From NCBI GenBank assembly GCA_037444305.1, contig JBBIMP010000020.1:1-64000 (forward strand): a stretch of DNA of 64,000 nt. The letters run 5' to 3'. Shown here piece by piece: positions 46,668 to 59,550 of the stretch (its first letter is position 1; every line of letters starts with the position of its first letter). The notes under the pieces are model-generated. The model was given only the letters and a program-made list of their open reading frames with translations, did no database searches and was not told the DNA's origin. The position numbers and the translations under genes are program-made. Source of the DNA: JBBIMP01 sp037444305. GTDB lineage: Bacteria > Acidobacteriota > UBA6911.

Positions 46668-49600
46668 ATGCGGATCGGCGATAACCTGTCACTGAGCACC
46701 AGTCTGCCATGTAACCCGGCCGCCGCCGATAGTCCGGCAGCAGCGGTGCCGGGCTTCATCCTGACGCCCGAAACCGGGGAGATCTGCGCCGCAATTCTCG
46801 CCAGGATGCGCGCTTTTCCTGCACCCCAGGAAAGAGGCATCCTGCTGGACGGCCGCCCAGGGGTCGGCAAGACGCACCTGCTGCGGTTCGTGGCGGCGCT
46901 GCTGCAGAGACCGGATGATCCAGCGTGGGAGGCGATCCCGCTTCAGGCCGACAAGGCATCCAGGCCGGCGCCGAAGCTCACCACAATCCACATAGCCCTG
47001 CCCGAGGACTCCTCGGTCAACCTGGGGCAGCTCCTGCTCGCGCGCTTGCGCCAGGCATCCTATTCGGTTTCCGATCCCTCGCCCCCGCCACCCGGGGAAG
47101 ATCCGCCGGCACGCCTAACGGCCAGGCTCCGGAAGCTGGCCGGCCTTCTTGCGGCCGGCGGCGTCGGCCTGGTCGTCCTGGACGATGTGACGGCGCGAAT
47201 GCGCGCCATAACCGACCCGGAACAGCTTCGCGACGAGAACCGGTTCCTGGATATCCTCCTCGATGTGCTCTCGCCCTGCGGCATCCTGGTGTGCCTGGCC
47301 GGCGACGATATCGGATTCAAGGCCCAGGAGGACGCGCTCGAGCAGGGGAACTTGCGGCGCTGGGAGGCTGTGCGGATCCGCCGGAGAAACATCGCGCAGG
47401 TCGTGGCCCGAAGCCTGGCGGTGAAAAGCGACGTTCAGCGCCTGCGGGTCAAGATGATCCTTGACCGGCTTCGCAAACGCCTTCCGACGTTGGATATCAG
47501 CGAAGAGGTCTTCGTCGATCTCTACCCCATCCACCCTCATGTCTTCCCGATACTCTTCGACCTTCGCCGGCGGTTCCCCGGATTCTCCCCGCTGCAGTTT
47601 GCGCGGGCGGCGATTCTGGGCGTGCGCGGCCGGCCCGAGGAACAGCTCATTTCCCTGGACCAGCTCTACGACCACGTGCTGCCCGACCTCAGGCAATACG
47701 AGCACGTCGCCGCTCTGGTCGCTGCCCATGACGAGCTGCAGGCAGCGGTGCTTCCACGCTTGAAGCCGTCGGCACAAACGCCGGCCAGTTCCCTGCTCAA
47801 GGGGATTGCCCTCCTCTCGCTGTGTGAGACCCTGCCGCCCACGGTGAAGACACTGGCGCACGCGCTGCTTCTCTGCCCGGATTCGGGCCCGCTCTCCGGT
47901 TGCGGGTTGGCGGCCGCGCTGCTCATGGAGGTGGAGCAGCACGCCGGCGGCCTGCTCGACACCCGGGGCGAATTGCTGGAGCGAACCTACCGGCTGCGCC
48001 GGAGGAATTCTGGCCACTCGGGCTGGGAAAAGGCCGACGACACCCTGAACGTCGAGTTTTCGTCCGCCATCCTGCGCTGGTTCCATTCCCGGCTGCCGCG
48101 CCTGCTCGACGGCAGCCAGGTGGAAGGCCTCTGCCGGTCGGTTTCATTCAGGGTCGCGCTCCCCGGCCAGGAAGGACGCGAGTTGGGCATCTTTCATATA
48201 AAAAGCATCTTCGATCCCCTTTGGTCCAGCCAGGATCTGGGTGCCATAGGGGGAGAAGGCGGCCTCAGCTGGGTGATCCTGGTGCTGAATCCGCTCGAGC
48301 GCTTCTACGAACTGGAGAAATCCCTCCAGGCGCTGAGTGCCTCTCCGCACCTCCTCATCTGGCGCCCGGACCAGCCGCTCCAGGAGGAACTGCAAAGCAT
48401 CCGAGCGATCGTGTCCGCCACCTGGGAAAGCCCGGTTCCGGTTTTCGGATTCGGCGCCCCCGCGCCCACAGAGGCTTTTGAAGACTCCCTCACGTCGCTT
48501 TACGTGCGGCGCGGCCAGTTGATCTGGCAGGGCCAGGCGTGGAATGTCGGCGACGCGCTGGGCAACCGGAACCTGGAAGCTTTTGTGGCGGATTTCCTGG
48601 GCAGGATTGTGGCCGCCGGGCCCGGCAGGAACGGGTCGGTATCCGCCCCGCAGACCGAGGCAGCCTCCGGCAACGACAACGGACAAACGTTGACCTGGGC
48701 CGCACTCCTGACCGGGAGGGAAGAGATCCGTGAACTGAGCCTGGATCGCGCCCGGGAAAGCGTCCTGAGCTGGTGGTCCTCTCATTTCGAGATTGATCCC
48801 GAAGCGTTCCGGCCCGTGAGGAAGTCTCTCCCGGAAGCCTTCATGACCACCGGTGTCGACCGGAAGCTCAAGATGTTCGAGGGCGCCGCGGAGCTGCTGG
48901 AATCGGCGATTCAGCGCCTCCGGAGGGGCGAGATTGACTTTGCCCGCACCATGGAGCTGGCAGCCGCGGCCTTCTGTGCGGAGGAGTCCAGGGCCCGCGC
49001 CTTCGCCACTCTCGTGCAGAATCTCCCCGGCTTCGTCAACTGGCTGCCGGAATTCGAGCGTATGAGAAGGTATCTCAACGGGGCGTTCCAGATTCCGCAG
49101 GAAAAGCTCGAGCAGATCCGCCGCGAAATGCTCCGAACCATCCACGATCCGCTGCCGCTGCTCGAGGCCGCCGAAAGGGAGAAGTTCAACCGCTCATTTC
49201 ATATTTACAAGAGCGCCTACGTGAGCCACTACCAGTTCACGCACGAAGAATCGCTCCGCTTCATGCGCGGCCACGGCGCGCGCGCGGTGGACTCCGTGGC
49301 GCTGCGCAACCTGGAACTGCTCAGCGGACTTCAGTACATGAGCAAGTCGTACATCAACAGGGTCGGCATCGTCGGCAAATGGATCCAGGGTAACCGGTGT
49401 TCCCTGCCCGTCCGCCAGATACTGGAAACGCGCCCGCGCTGCCACTGCAACTTCAATCCCGCGGATTACGAGTGCATCGGGGACCTGATCACCCAGATCA
49501 ACGATCTCGTGAGGGAAGGGGTTGACCACTTCCGCACCATCCTACGGGGCTGCGGGAGGCTGGTCCTGAGGGACATCCAGAAGATGCGCCTGGAGGAATC

Positions 49601-49736
49601 CTGCTCCCACGAAATCGCCTCCCTGCTCAAGCACGGTCCCATGCTGCCACTGAAATCCCAGTCGGTGGACGTGCTCAACCGGCTGATCCAGCGCCATTCC
49701 GCCGAATTCCTGGCCGAGATTCAAAAGCACCAGTAG
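46668..49736 (+). CDS. Large P-loop ATPase of unknown function (1022 aa, DUF6079/BREX-ATPase-like architecture)
   Basis: The protein has a Walker A GRPGVGKT at residues 62-69 and a Walker B-like LVVLDD at 168-173, with GDDIGF as a possible sensor-1 region. Long helical and beta segments follow. The C-terminal part has a Cys pair in RPRCHCNFN, which could be a zinc-binding element, and a conserved-looking helical tail. There is no nuclease, methyltransferase or signal peptide. Its length and layout recall ATPases of phage-defence systems such as BREX-associated proteins, but I cannot confirm a family. The gene lies 15 nt after the PBP gene, so they may be co-transcribed. Confidence 0.6.
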   Translation: MRIGDNLSLSTSLPCNPAAADSPAAAVPGFILTPETGEICAAILARMRAFPAPQERGILLDGRPGVGKTHLLRFVAALLQRPDDPAWEAIPLQADKASRPAPKLTTIHIALPEDSSVNLGQLLLARLRQASYSVSDPSPPPPGEDPPARLTARLRKLAGLLAAGGVGLVVLDDVTARMRAITDPEQLRDENRFLDILLDVLSPCGILVCLAGDDIGFKAQEDALEQGNLRRWEAVRIRRRNIAQVVARSLAVKSDVQRLRVKMILDRLRKRLPTLDISEEVFVDLYPIHPHVFPILFDLRRRFPGFSPLQFARAAILGVRGRPEEQLISLDQLYDHVLPDLRQYEHVAALVAAHDELQAAVLPRLKPSAQTPASSLLKGIALLSLCETLPPTVKTLAHALLLCPDSGPLSGCGLAAALLMEVEQHAGGLLDTRGELLERTYRLRRRNSGHSGWEKADDTLNVEFSSAILRWFHSRLPRLLDGSQVEGLCRSVSFRVALPGQEGRELGIFHIKSIFDPLWSSQDLGAIGGEGGLSWVILVLNPLERFYELEKSLQALSASPHLLIWRPDQPLQEELQSIRAIVSATWESPVPVFGFGAPAPTEAFEDSLTSLYVRRGQLIWQGQAWNVGDALGNRNLEAFVADFLGRIVAAGPGRNGSVSAPQTEAASGNDNGQTLTWAALLTGREEIRELSLDRARESVLSWWSSHFEIDPEAFRPVRKSLPEAFMTTGVDRKLKMFEGAAELLESAIQRLRRGEIDFARTMELAAAAFCAEESRARAFATLVQNLPGFVNWLPEFERMRRYLNGAFQIPQEKLEQIRREMLRTIHDPLPLLEAAEREKFNRSFHIYKSAYVSHYQFTHEESLRFMRGHGARAVDSVALRNLELLSGLQYMSKSYINRVGIVGKWIQGNRCSLPVRQILETRPRCHCNFNPADYECIGDLITQINDLVREGVDHFRTILRGCGRLVLRDIQKMRLEESCSHEIASLLKHGPMLPLKSQSVDVLNRLIQRHSAEFLAEIQKHQ

Positions 49737-49803
49737 GCAGATCCCCAATGCCAAGACCGTGGGGCCGCAAATGCGCCCTCGGTTGCGCGCCGTGCCCGGG
49801 CCT

Positions 49804-50055
49804 TCACGCGAACCTGCTCGAAACAAGATATCCGGCCCACGCCACCGTGCCGCACAGGACGGTGCCCCAGACCAGGCCGACTACGGTGACAATCAATGGC
49901 CAATCCTTCACCGTCGCCAGATTGGTCAGGTCGTAAGCGGCATAGGTGCACAGACAGACCAGTCCGGGAACGGCCTTCCCTCGCCGGCCGATTCCGATGC
50001 AATTTTTCACAAATGGCGTGTTCCCGCCGCCGGGAAGATATAGAATGCCCGTCAC
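49804..50055 (-). pseudogene. DUF2177 family C-terminal fragment
   Basis: The ORF encodes YAAYDLTNLATVKDWPLIVT and WGTVLCGTVAWAGYLV. These match the C-terminal third of DUF2177 membrane proteins, normally about 135 aa with four helices. The N-terminal helices are absent. The sequence before CTYAAYDLTNLA is unrelated, and the next plus-strand gene begins 56 nt away. It is probably a remnant. Confidence 0.6.
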
Positions 50056-50110
50056 TCAGGCGGAGGCGCCACGATTTCTGAAAGCCCGTTAACCTGCAAA
50101 AGGAGGACCT

Positions 50111-51955
50111 ATGCATAGAAGAATACCATCTCTGCTGGCCTGTCTACTGCTGCCCCTGTGTGTCAGCAGTATCGCATTCAACCAGGGGAGGGGCGAACCG
50201 ATCTCCACGAACAAGGACAAAGTTCTGACCCTCGCGGTCCAGGGTCAGGTCGCCCATGCGCAACCGGCCCGGTCGTATGTCACCACCTGGGACGGCAAGC
50301 CCAAGATGGCGATCGGCACCGGGGGGATCAACTACAACTTGAGGCTCGGCGACCGGATCTTCGGCTGGGCCGGCGGGGACCGCGCCACCGTCGGCGTGGC
50401 CGCCGAGGGCATCGGGGAAGAGCGCGTGCGTGACGCCTGGCTGAACTACACCTCCATCGGGAACGAAGTCCGCATCCTGGGCGGCGAGGCCAAAGGGGAA
50501 AGAGGTGTAGTCATAGGCAAGTTCGGCAGTTACGTGCTCCTCCACTTCAGCGAAGCGACCCTGGACAAGCTGGCCATCGGGGACGGCCTGCACGTGAAAG
50601 CGCGCGGCATGGGGCTGGAAATCACCGGCTTTCCCGACGTCTTCCTTCACGGCATCGACGCTGACCTGCTCGAGAAGTTCGGCATAATGAACGTCGGCGG
50701 AAAGCTCGAGGTCCCGGTCGTGAGCGAGATCCCGGCCGAGATCGTCGGCCAGGGATCGGGGGGCACATCCCTTTCGGGCCACTACAACATCCAGACCTCC
50801 TATCCCCCGGACATCCAGCAGTACGGCCTGGACAGGCTGCGCTTCGGTGACATCGTCATGCTGAAGGACATCCAGACGGATTACGGAAAAGGGTATTTCA
50901 AGGGCGGAGCCACCATCGGCATAGTCTGCAGCGGGCCCAGCGACATCTCGGGCCTGGGCATCGGCGTGACCCCCATCATATCCACACGGTCGGGCAAGCT
51001 TGTGGCCAGAGTGGATCCCTCGGCCAACATTGCGAAGCATCTTGGCATCGGGACCCGGCAGACGGCCGCGGCCTCGAGCGCGGGCGCGCTTAAAACCAAC
51101 AAGGACAAGCTCATCGTGACGGCGGTGCAGGGGGTTGTGCAGCCTCCCGGCAGCCGCGGCTACTCCACCACTTGGGACGGCAGGCCGGTGTCTTCGCTCG
51201 GCACCGCATCGATCAACTACACGGTTTCTCTCGGCGATTCCACTTACGGCTGGGCCAACGCAGACCACGTAGAACCGGACGTCACCATCCAGGGGAGGGA
51301 CCAGCCATCGCCCAGCGATTGCGCTCTCGCCATTCTGGCGTGCATCGGCAATGAGGCGCGCGTCCTCACCGGGGATGCGCGGGGCGCCAGGGGGATCTTC
51401 ATCGGGCGGCACGCGGGAGCGCACGATATGGTCTGGTTTCCGAAGGACGTGCTCGAAAAGCTCACCCTGCACGACAAGATCCAGATTCAAACCCGCGGCG
51501 TGGGCCTGCAGATCGAAGGCTTTGAGGACGTGAGGGTCAACAAGCTCTCGCCGGAGCTGCTGGAGAAGATGGGAATCACGGTGGAGGGCGGCCAGCTGGT
51601 CGTGCCGGTGGCGATGGAGATCCCGGGACACATCATGGGTTCCGGGATGGGGGGATCCTTCATCGAAAACATCGACTACGACATCCAGACCACCTGCCCG
51701 CAGACGGTGGAGGAATACGGCCTCAAGAAGCTTAGGCTGGGGGACATCGTCGCCATCCGGGATCACTACAACTTCTACGGGCGCGGGCGATACCGCGGGG
51801 CAGTTACCATAGGAGTCGTCATCCACGGCTTTTCGAATTCCGCCGGGCACGGTCCGGGGGTGAATCCGGTTCTGAGCGCGCTGCCGGGGAGGATAAAAAC
51901 GAAGATCGATTCCGGAGCAAACACGGCCTACTACCTGGGAATTCGCAGCCGCTGA
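50111..51955 (+). CDS. Secreted protein with two tandem DUF4438 domains
   Basis: The 614-aa protein has a signal peptide (IPSLLACLLLPLCVSSIAF) and two homologous halves (residues about 33-310 and 333-612). Each half starts TNKDKxxxxAVQGxV and repeats SYVTTWDGKPKMAIGTGGIN / GYSTTWDGRPVSSLGTASIN, GNEVRILGGEAKGERGVVIG / GNEARVLTGDARGARGIFIG and the end sequence GATIGIVCSGPSD / GAVTIGVVIHGFSN. The domain is normally found as a single copy of unknown function. The ATG at 50111 has AGGAGG 6 nt upstream. The gene is followed 22 nt later by the serine dehydratase. Confidence 0.85.
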   Translation: MHRRIPSLLACLLLPLCVSSIAFNQGRGEPISTNKDKVLTLAVQGQVAHAQPARSYVTTWDGKPKMAIGTGGINYNLRLGDRIFGWAGGDRATVGVAAEGIGEERVRDAWLNYTSIGNEVRILGGEAKGERGVVIGKFGSYVLLHFSEATLDKLAIGDGLHVKARGMGLEITGFPDVFLHGIDADLLEKFGIMNVGGKLEVPVVSEIPAEIVGQGSGGTSLSGHYNIQTSYPPDIQQYGLDRLRFGDIVMLKDIQTDYGKGYFKGGATIGIVCSGPSDISGLGIGVTPIISTRSGKLVARVDPSANIAKHLGIGTRQTAAASSAGALKTNKDKLIVTAVQGVVQPPGSRGYSTTWDGRPVSSLGTASINYTVSLGDSTYGWANADHVEPDVTIQGRDQPSPSDCALAILACIGNEARVLTGDARGARGIFIGRHAGAHDMVWFPKDVLEKLTLHDKIQIQTRGVGLQIEGFEDVRVNKLSPELLEKMGITVEGGQLVVPVAMEIPGHIMGSGMGGSFIENIDYDIQTTCPQTVEEYGLKKLRLGDIVAIRDHYNFYGRGRYRGAVTIGVVIHGFSNSAGHGPGVNPVLSALPGRIKTKIDSGANTAYYLGIRSR

Positions 51956-51977
51956 AGGTCCGGGAGCAGGTCCGGAA

Positions 51978-53528
51978 ATGAAACCCGTCAGCCTTTTCAA
52001 CGACGTTCTCGGGCCGGTGATGCGCGGTCCCTCGAGTTCACACACCGCCGGTTCCTACCACATCGGCGCAATCGCCCGCTCTCTGCTGGGCGAGAAACCG
52101 GCCAGCGTCCGCTTCGCGTTCGATCCCGAGGGCTCCTATGCGCAGGTTTTCCGCCGGCAGGGGAGCGACCTCGGCCTTGCCGCCGGCATGATGGGCTGGG
52201 CCATAACGGACGAGCGGTTTGAGCAGGCGCTGGACCTGGCTCCGGCAGAGGGGATCGACTTCTCCTTTGCGGTCGAAGGCCTGCCCGGCGCCGATCACCC
52301 CAACACGGTCGAGATCGCGATGCGTTCCGCGAGCGGACGCAGCCTGAGCGCGTCGGCAAAATCGACCGGCGGCGGAACGATAGTGGTCTCGCGCCTGAAC
52401 CGCTGGCCGGTGCACATCACCGGCGACGCGTGGGACATCCTGGTCGAGTCGGATCCGTCCGGAGCAGACGCTTTGCGGGACCTCCTGTCCCGCGAGTTGA
52501 CGTGTGCCGGCTTGCCGGACTGCCGGGAAATGGGAGACCGCCTCCTCGTGCACGTCCCGGCAAAGTCTGCGCCGCCACGCGCGCTGCTCGAGCAGCTGCG
52601 CGCAGCTCCGCGCGTACACGATCTGTGGGTCGCCAGGCCCGTGTTCATGGTGCCGCGCGGCGAAGCCCTCTTTCGAGGCGCGGCGCAGATGGTCGACTAC
52701 GCCCAGGCCCGGTCCTGTTCGCTGGGCCGCGCGGCGCTCGATTATGAATGCACATTGCTCGGACTGTCCGCGGGCGAAGTCCTGGCCGAAACTACCCGTC
52801 GGTACGAAGTCATGAAGGCTGCCGTGCGTCGGGGGCTGGAGCCGGACATCCCCCCAATGCAGCTACTTTCGCCCAGCGCAGGCCGGGTGTACACGGCGGA
52901 GGCGGACGGCCGACTGGCTGCCGGAGGTCTGCACACCCGGGCCGCCGCCCGGGCGATGGCGGTGATGCACGTGAACGGCGCCATGGGTGTTGTGTGCGCC
53001 GCGCCCACCGCCGGGTCGGCAGGGGTGATCCCCGCCGTGGCGTTTACTCTCGCCGAAGAGATGGGCCTCACAGAAGGAGAAATCGCGCGTGCACTGCTGG
53101 CAGCCGGCGCGATCGGGCTGGTGATCGCCGCCCGGGCAACGTTCGCCGCCGAGGTGGCCGGCTGCCAGGTGGAAATCGGCGCCGCCGGGGCCATGGCGGC
53201 GGCGGCCGTCGTCGAGGCGGCGGGCGGCAGTCCCCGACAGGCAAGCGATGCGGCGGCCATCGCGCTGCAGAACACGATGGGCTCCATCTGCGATCTCGTC
53301 CAGGGGATCGTCGAAATCCCCTGCCACACGCGCAACGCAGTGGCGGCTTCGTCTGCCTTCGTGTGCGCCGACCTCATTCTCGGGGGGTATGCCAATCCCG
53401 TGCCTCTGGATGAGACCGTGGATGCCATGTATGCCGTGGGCAGGATGCTCCCGCGCGAGCTCCGCTGCACCGCGTTGGGCGGCCTGGCGACGGCTCCCTC
53501 GGCGCTCCGCCTGCAGCGCCTTCGCTGA
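51978..53528 (+). CDS. sdaA: L-serine ammonia-lyase (fused alpha and beta domains)
   Basis: The enzyme deaminates L-serine to pyruvate with an oxygen-sensitive [4Fe-4S] cluster. The 516-aa protein fuses the beta (ACT-like) and alpha parts. It has the N-terminal signature GPVMRGPSSSHTAGSYHIGA, NGAMGVVCAAPTAGSAGVIP, CQVEIGAAGAMAAA and MGSICDLVQGIVEIPC, which hold the cluster cysteines and the substrate-binding Ser/His. The start is ATG at 51978, 22 nt after the DUF4438 gene. A single-polypeptide layout with the beta domain first is normal for the bacterial fused type. Confidence 0.94.
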   Translation: MKPVSLFNDVLGPVMRGPSSSHTAGSYHIGAIARSLLGEKPASVRFAFDPEGSYAQVFRRQGSDLGLAAGMMGWAITDERFEQALDLAPAEGIDFSFAVEGLPGADHPNTVEIAMRSASGRSLSASAKSTGGGTIVVSRLNRWPVHITGDAWDILVESDPSGADALRDLLSRELTCAGLPDCREMGDRLLVHVPAKSAPPRALLEQLRAAPRVHDLWVARPVFMVPRGEALFRGAAQMVDYAQARSCSLGRAALDYECTLLGLSAGEVLAETTRRYEVMKAAVRRGLEPDIPPMQLLSPSAGRVYTAEADGRLAAGGLHTRAAARAMAVMHVNGAMGVVCAAPTAGSAGVIPAVAFTLAEEMGLTEGEIARALLAAGAIGLVIAARATFAAEVAGCQVEIGAAGAMAAAAVVEAAGGSPRQASDAAAIALQNTMGSICDLVQGIVEIPCHTRNAVAASSAFVCADLILGGYANPVPLDETVDAMYAVGRMLPRELRCTALGGLATAPSALRLQRLR

Positions 53529-53566
53529 AGGGCCGCCTTCCGGCCACACCTGTGCGCATTCATTCC

Positions 53567-53941
53567 TCAGCCCATTTTGTCGCCGTTGGACGATGTGGTT
53601 CCCATGGCGTCGACCTGCAGCTTGCGTGCTCCGATCCCGACAAAGTGGGTGTGAGCATCGATCATGCCCGGTACGACCGTCTTGCCGGCCAGTTCGATTA
53701 CCCGGGTACCTTCTCCCACCCACGCCCGCACCTGGCGGTCCGTTCCCGCCGCCACGAGGCGATCCCCCTTTATGGCGACGGCGGAGGCCCGGGGAAACGA
53801 GGGATCCATGGTGACAACGTTGCCGCCCAGAAGGACAAGGTCGGCATCACCCTTCGGTCCCAGGCGGCAGCCGATGGACGAAATACCGGCGAACAGCATC
53901 AGGGCAAAAGCGATCGGCCGGACAAGCGGATGCAGCTTCAT
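53567..53941 (-). pseudogene. Truncated amidohydrolase (YtcJ-like) N-terminus
   Basis: The 124-aa ORF has a signal or lipoprotein-like leader (PIAFALMLFAGISSIGC), the opening beta-sandwich of metal-dependent amidohydrolases (DLVLLGGNVVTMDPSFPRAS) and the first metal site PGMIDAHTHFVG. It then stops after a short unrelated tail. The rest of the usual about 550-aa protein is absent, so it cannot be active. It has a strong GGAGGAGG ribosome-binding site. A convergent sdaA gene ends 38 nt away. Confidence 0.75.
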
Positions 53942-54348
53942 GGCAGGCCTCCTCCATCTTTTTCTCGTGCGTTCGGTGTCGGTGCGGTTCGTCACCTCGA
54001 AGGCACAGAGGTTCACAAATGCAGACTGAAGTGCAATCATAGTATCCGATTCCGTGGAACCGCCAATTCAATTCTCATGTTCGAAAGGCAGGAATGAAAT
54101 TTAATTCCAATCCCCAGTACGCCGCAGCACGGGCTGTCCGAGGAGGCACTATTGCCTCCGGGCCGGCGCACTCGGCAGACCGCCTGCCGGCGAAAAAAGT
54201 GAATTTTAAAGGCCTGACACCGACGACGGCCGAAACCGAGCCGACCCTCCAGGCGTAGTATTGATTTTGACTTCATGCCGGAGTGCAAACCGGGCCGCCC
54301 TACCGATCCAAGGGCATACGGCGCCATTCAAACAAAGGAGTTTTGGTA
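53942..54348. promoter_or_regulatory. Intergenic region upstream of the second S9 peptidase
   Basis: These about 400 bp between the amidohydrolase stub and the S9 gene contain no convincing ORF. The first half, near 54030-54200, is more AT-rich than the coding regions and presumably contains promoters for the divergent genes. No specific element can be assigned. Confidence 0.4.
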
Positions 54349-57357
<3,009 letters not shown>

Positions 57358-57371
57358 TTTATGAGTGGGTG

Positions 57372-58544
57372 TCAGGCCTGCCGGTAGAACTCGCCGATGG
57401 AGCGCACGACGTGGTTTTTCTGTTCGCTCGTCAGTTCGGGGTAGATGGGCAGAGCCAGGGTTTCTGCCGAGGCCTGGGTGGACCGGGGGAAATCGCCGGC
57501 GCCGTAGCCGAGGTGCCTGAAGCACTCCTGCTGGTGGAGCGGCAGCGGGTAGTAGATCTCGGTGCCGATGTTGCGGCTCTGGAGAAATGCCTTCAATTCG
57601 TCCCTTTTCCGGCACCGGATGACATACTGGTGGAAAATGTGCGTGCGGTGCGGCAGGATCGCGGGAGTCCTCACTGCCCCGGCGACGCCCTGCGACTCGA
57701 AACCGTCATCGAAGTCCGACGCATTTTTCCGCCGTTCCTCGATCCACTTGCCCAGGTGGCGAAGCTTGACGCGAAGAATCGCGGCCTGCAGTTCATCCAG
57801 CCGGCTGTTGAAGCCCACGATCGCGTGATAGTACTTGGGATGGGCTCCGTGGGTTCTCAGCAGCCGGATTCTGGCCGCCAGATCCTTGTTTCTCGTGATG
57901 ATCATTCCCCCGTCCCCCGCACCCCCGAGGTTTTTGGTGGGAAAGAAGCTGAAGCAGCCCACTTCGCCGATAGCTCCGGCGCGGCAGTCCCGGTACCTGG
58001 CGCCGAGGGCCTGGCAGGCGTCCTCCACCACGGGCAGCTGATAGCGCCGGCAGATCTCCAGGATCTCGTCCATCTCGGCACACTGCCCGTACAGGTGCAC
58101 GGGCATGACCGCCTTCACCCTGGTGCCTGAGGCGCGGTGCACCAGTTGCTTGGAGGTCAGGTTGAACGTGCACTCCTTCTCAATCATGGCCCCGAGCGCC
58201 GCCGGGTCCATGTTGAAGCCCTTATCCTCGATATCGACGAACAGCGGCCGCGCCCCGAGGTTCGCAACGGCACCAGCCGAGGCAAAAAAAGTGAACGGTA
58301 CGGTGATCACCGAGTCTCCCTGGCCCACGCCCAGCGCCTTGAGCGCCAGCAGCAGCGCGTCGGTGCCGGAAGCCACGCCGATGGCGTGCGACGCCCCGCA
58401 ATAGCGCGCGACTTCATCTTCCAGCGCGGCGACGTGCGTCCCGAGGATGAACTTCTGGCTTTCCAGGATCTCGTCCACGACGAGCCTCACCTCGTCCCGG
58501 ATGCGCGCATACTGGGCATTCAAATCCAACAGTGGAACTTCCAT
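57372..58544 (-). CDS. DegT/DnrJ/EryC1/StrS family sugar aminotransferase
   Basis: This is a PLP-dependent aminotransferase acting on nucleotide keto-sugars. The 390-aa protein has LDLNAQYARIRDE at the N-terminus, VASGTDALLLALKALGVG, ITVPFTFFASAGA, VVEDACQALGARYRD and the PLP Lys204 in SFFPTKNLGGAGDGG. These motifs are typical of WecE/PglE/StrS-like enzymes. It neighbours a UDP-glucuronate decarboxylase on the same strand, 58 nt apart, so a role in surface polysaccharide sugar synthesis is likely. The exact substrate cannot be decided. Confidence 0.9.
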   Translation of the reverse strand: MEVPLLDLNAQYARIRDEVRLVVDEILESQKFILGTHVAALEDEVARYCGASHAIGVASGTDALLLALKALGVGQGDSVITVPFTFFASAGAVANLGARPLFVDIEDKGFNMDPAALGAMIEKECTFNLTSKQLVHRASGTRVKAVMPVHLYGQCAEMDEILEICRRYQLPVVEDACQALGARYRDCRAGAIGEVGCFSFFPTKNLGGAGDGGMIITRNKDLAARIRLLRTHGAHPKYYHAIVGFNSRLDELQAAILRVKLRHLGKWIEERRKNASDFDDGFESQGVAGAVRTPAILPHRTHIFHQYVIRCRKRDELKAFLQSRNIGTEIYYPLPLHQQECFRHLGYGAGDFPRSTQASAETLALPIYPELTSEQKNHVVRSIGEFYRQA

Positions 58545-58602
58545 TGTCGTACTCCATCCTTCCGGGCTCGTGCAGGCTCAGCCCGCCGAGCCGCCTCCGC
58601 GC

Positions 58603-59550
58603 TTAGTCTTCCACGCGTGCGCGAAAATAATCGATAGTACGCCGCAGGCCTTCCTCGAGGCCGATCGCCGGCTCCCAGTCGAGCAGTTCTTTCGCCCTCG
58701 TGATGTCGGGCCGGCGCACCTTCGGATCATCTTCCGGGAGCGGTTCAAAGGCGATCGGGGCGGAACTGCCCGTGAGCTCGAGCACCTTGTTGGCGATTTC
58801 CATGACCGTCAGTTCGTTGGGATTGCCGATGTTGACCGGCAGGTGAATCTCCTCGGAAGGGAGCGCGGCCAGAAGGCGGAGAATCCCGTCCACTTCGTCA
58901 TCCACATAGCAGAAGCTGCGCGTCTGGTTTCCGCTGCCGTACACCGTCAGAGGGAGCCCCTGCAGCGCCTGCACGATGAAATTCGAAACCACGCGCCCGT
59001 CGTGCGGCCGCATCCTCGGCCCATAGGTGTTGAAGATGCGCACGATCCGCGTATCGATCCCGTGGGTCCGGTGGTAGGCCATCACGATGGCCTCCGCGTA
59101 CCGCTTGGCCTCGTCGTACACGCCCCGCAAGCCGATGGGATTTACATTGCCCCAATAGGTCTCCGGCTGCGGATTCACCAGCGGATCCCCGTAGGTTTCG
59201 GACGTGCTCGCCAGGAGAAAGCGCGCCCCCTTGGCCTTGGCCAGTCCCAGCGTCTTGTGCGTGCCCAGGGCGCCGACTTTCAGCGTCTGAATCGGAAGCT
59301 CCAGGTAATCCCTGGGGCTCGCGGGGGAGGCAAAGTGCAGGACCGCGTCGATGGTCTCCCCCAGGAAGATGTACTCGGTGACGTCGTGCTTTACGAAGCG
59401 GAAACGCTCGTGGCCCATCAGGTGGGCGATGTTCTGAATGCTCCCCGTGAGCAGGTTGTCGAGGCAAATGACCTCCTCTCCCTGCTGGATCAGACGGTCG
59501 CAAAGGTGGCTGCCGAGAAAACCGGCGCCGCCGGTGATGACGACTCTCAT
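58603..59550 (-). CDS. uxs: UDP-glucuronate decarboxylase-like NAD-dependent epimerase/dehydratase
   Basis: The 315-aa extended short-chain dehydrogenase has the NAD motif [11 protein letters not shown], the UXS signature [49 protein letters not shown] (Tyr145-x3-Lys149) and [11 protein letters not shown]. Together these fit the bacterial enzymes that make UDP-xylose from UDP-glucuronate. The neighbouring aminotransferase suggests a polysaccharide or glycosylation pathway. The start is ATG at 59550. A 123-bp palindrome lies upstream, between this gene and the end of DUF4175. Confidence 0.9.
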   Translation of the reverse strand: MRVVITGGAGFLGSHLCDRLIQQGEEVICLDNLLTGSIQNIAHLMGHERFRFVKHDVTEYIFLGETIDAVLHFASPASPRDYLELPIQTLKVGALGTHKTLGLAKAKGARFLLASTSETYGDPLVNPQPETYWGNVNPIGLRGVYDEAKRYAEAIVMAYHRTHGIDTRIVRIFNTYGPRMRPHDGRVVSNFIVQALQGLPLTVYGSGNQTRSFCYVDDEVDGILRLLAALPSEEIHLPVNIGNPNELTVMEIANKVLELTGSSAPIAFEPLPEDDPKVRRPDITRAKELLDWEPAIGLEEGLRRTIDYFRARVED

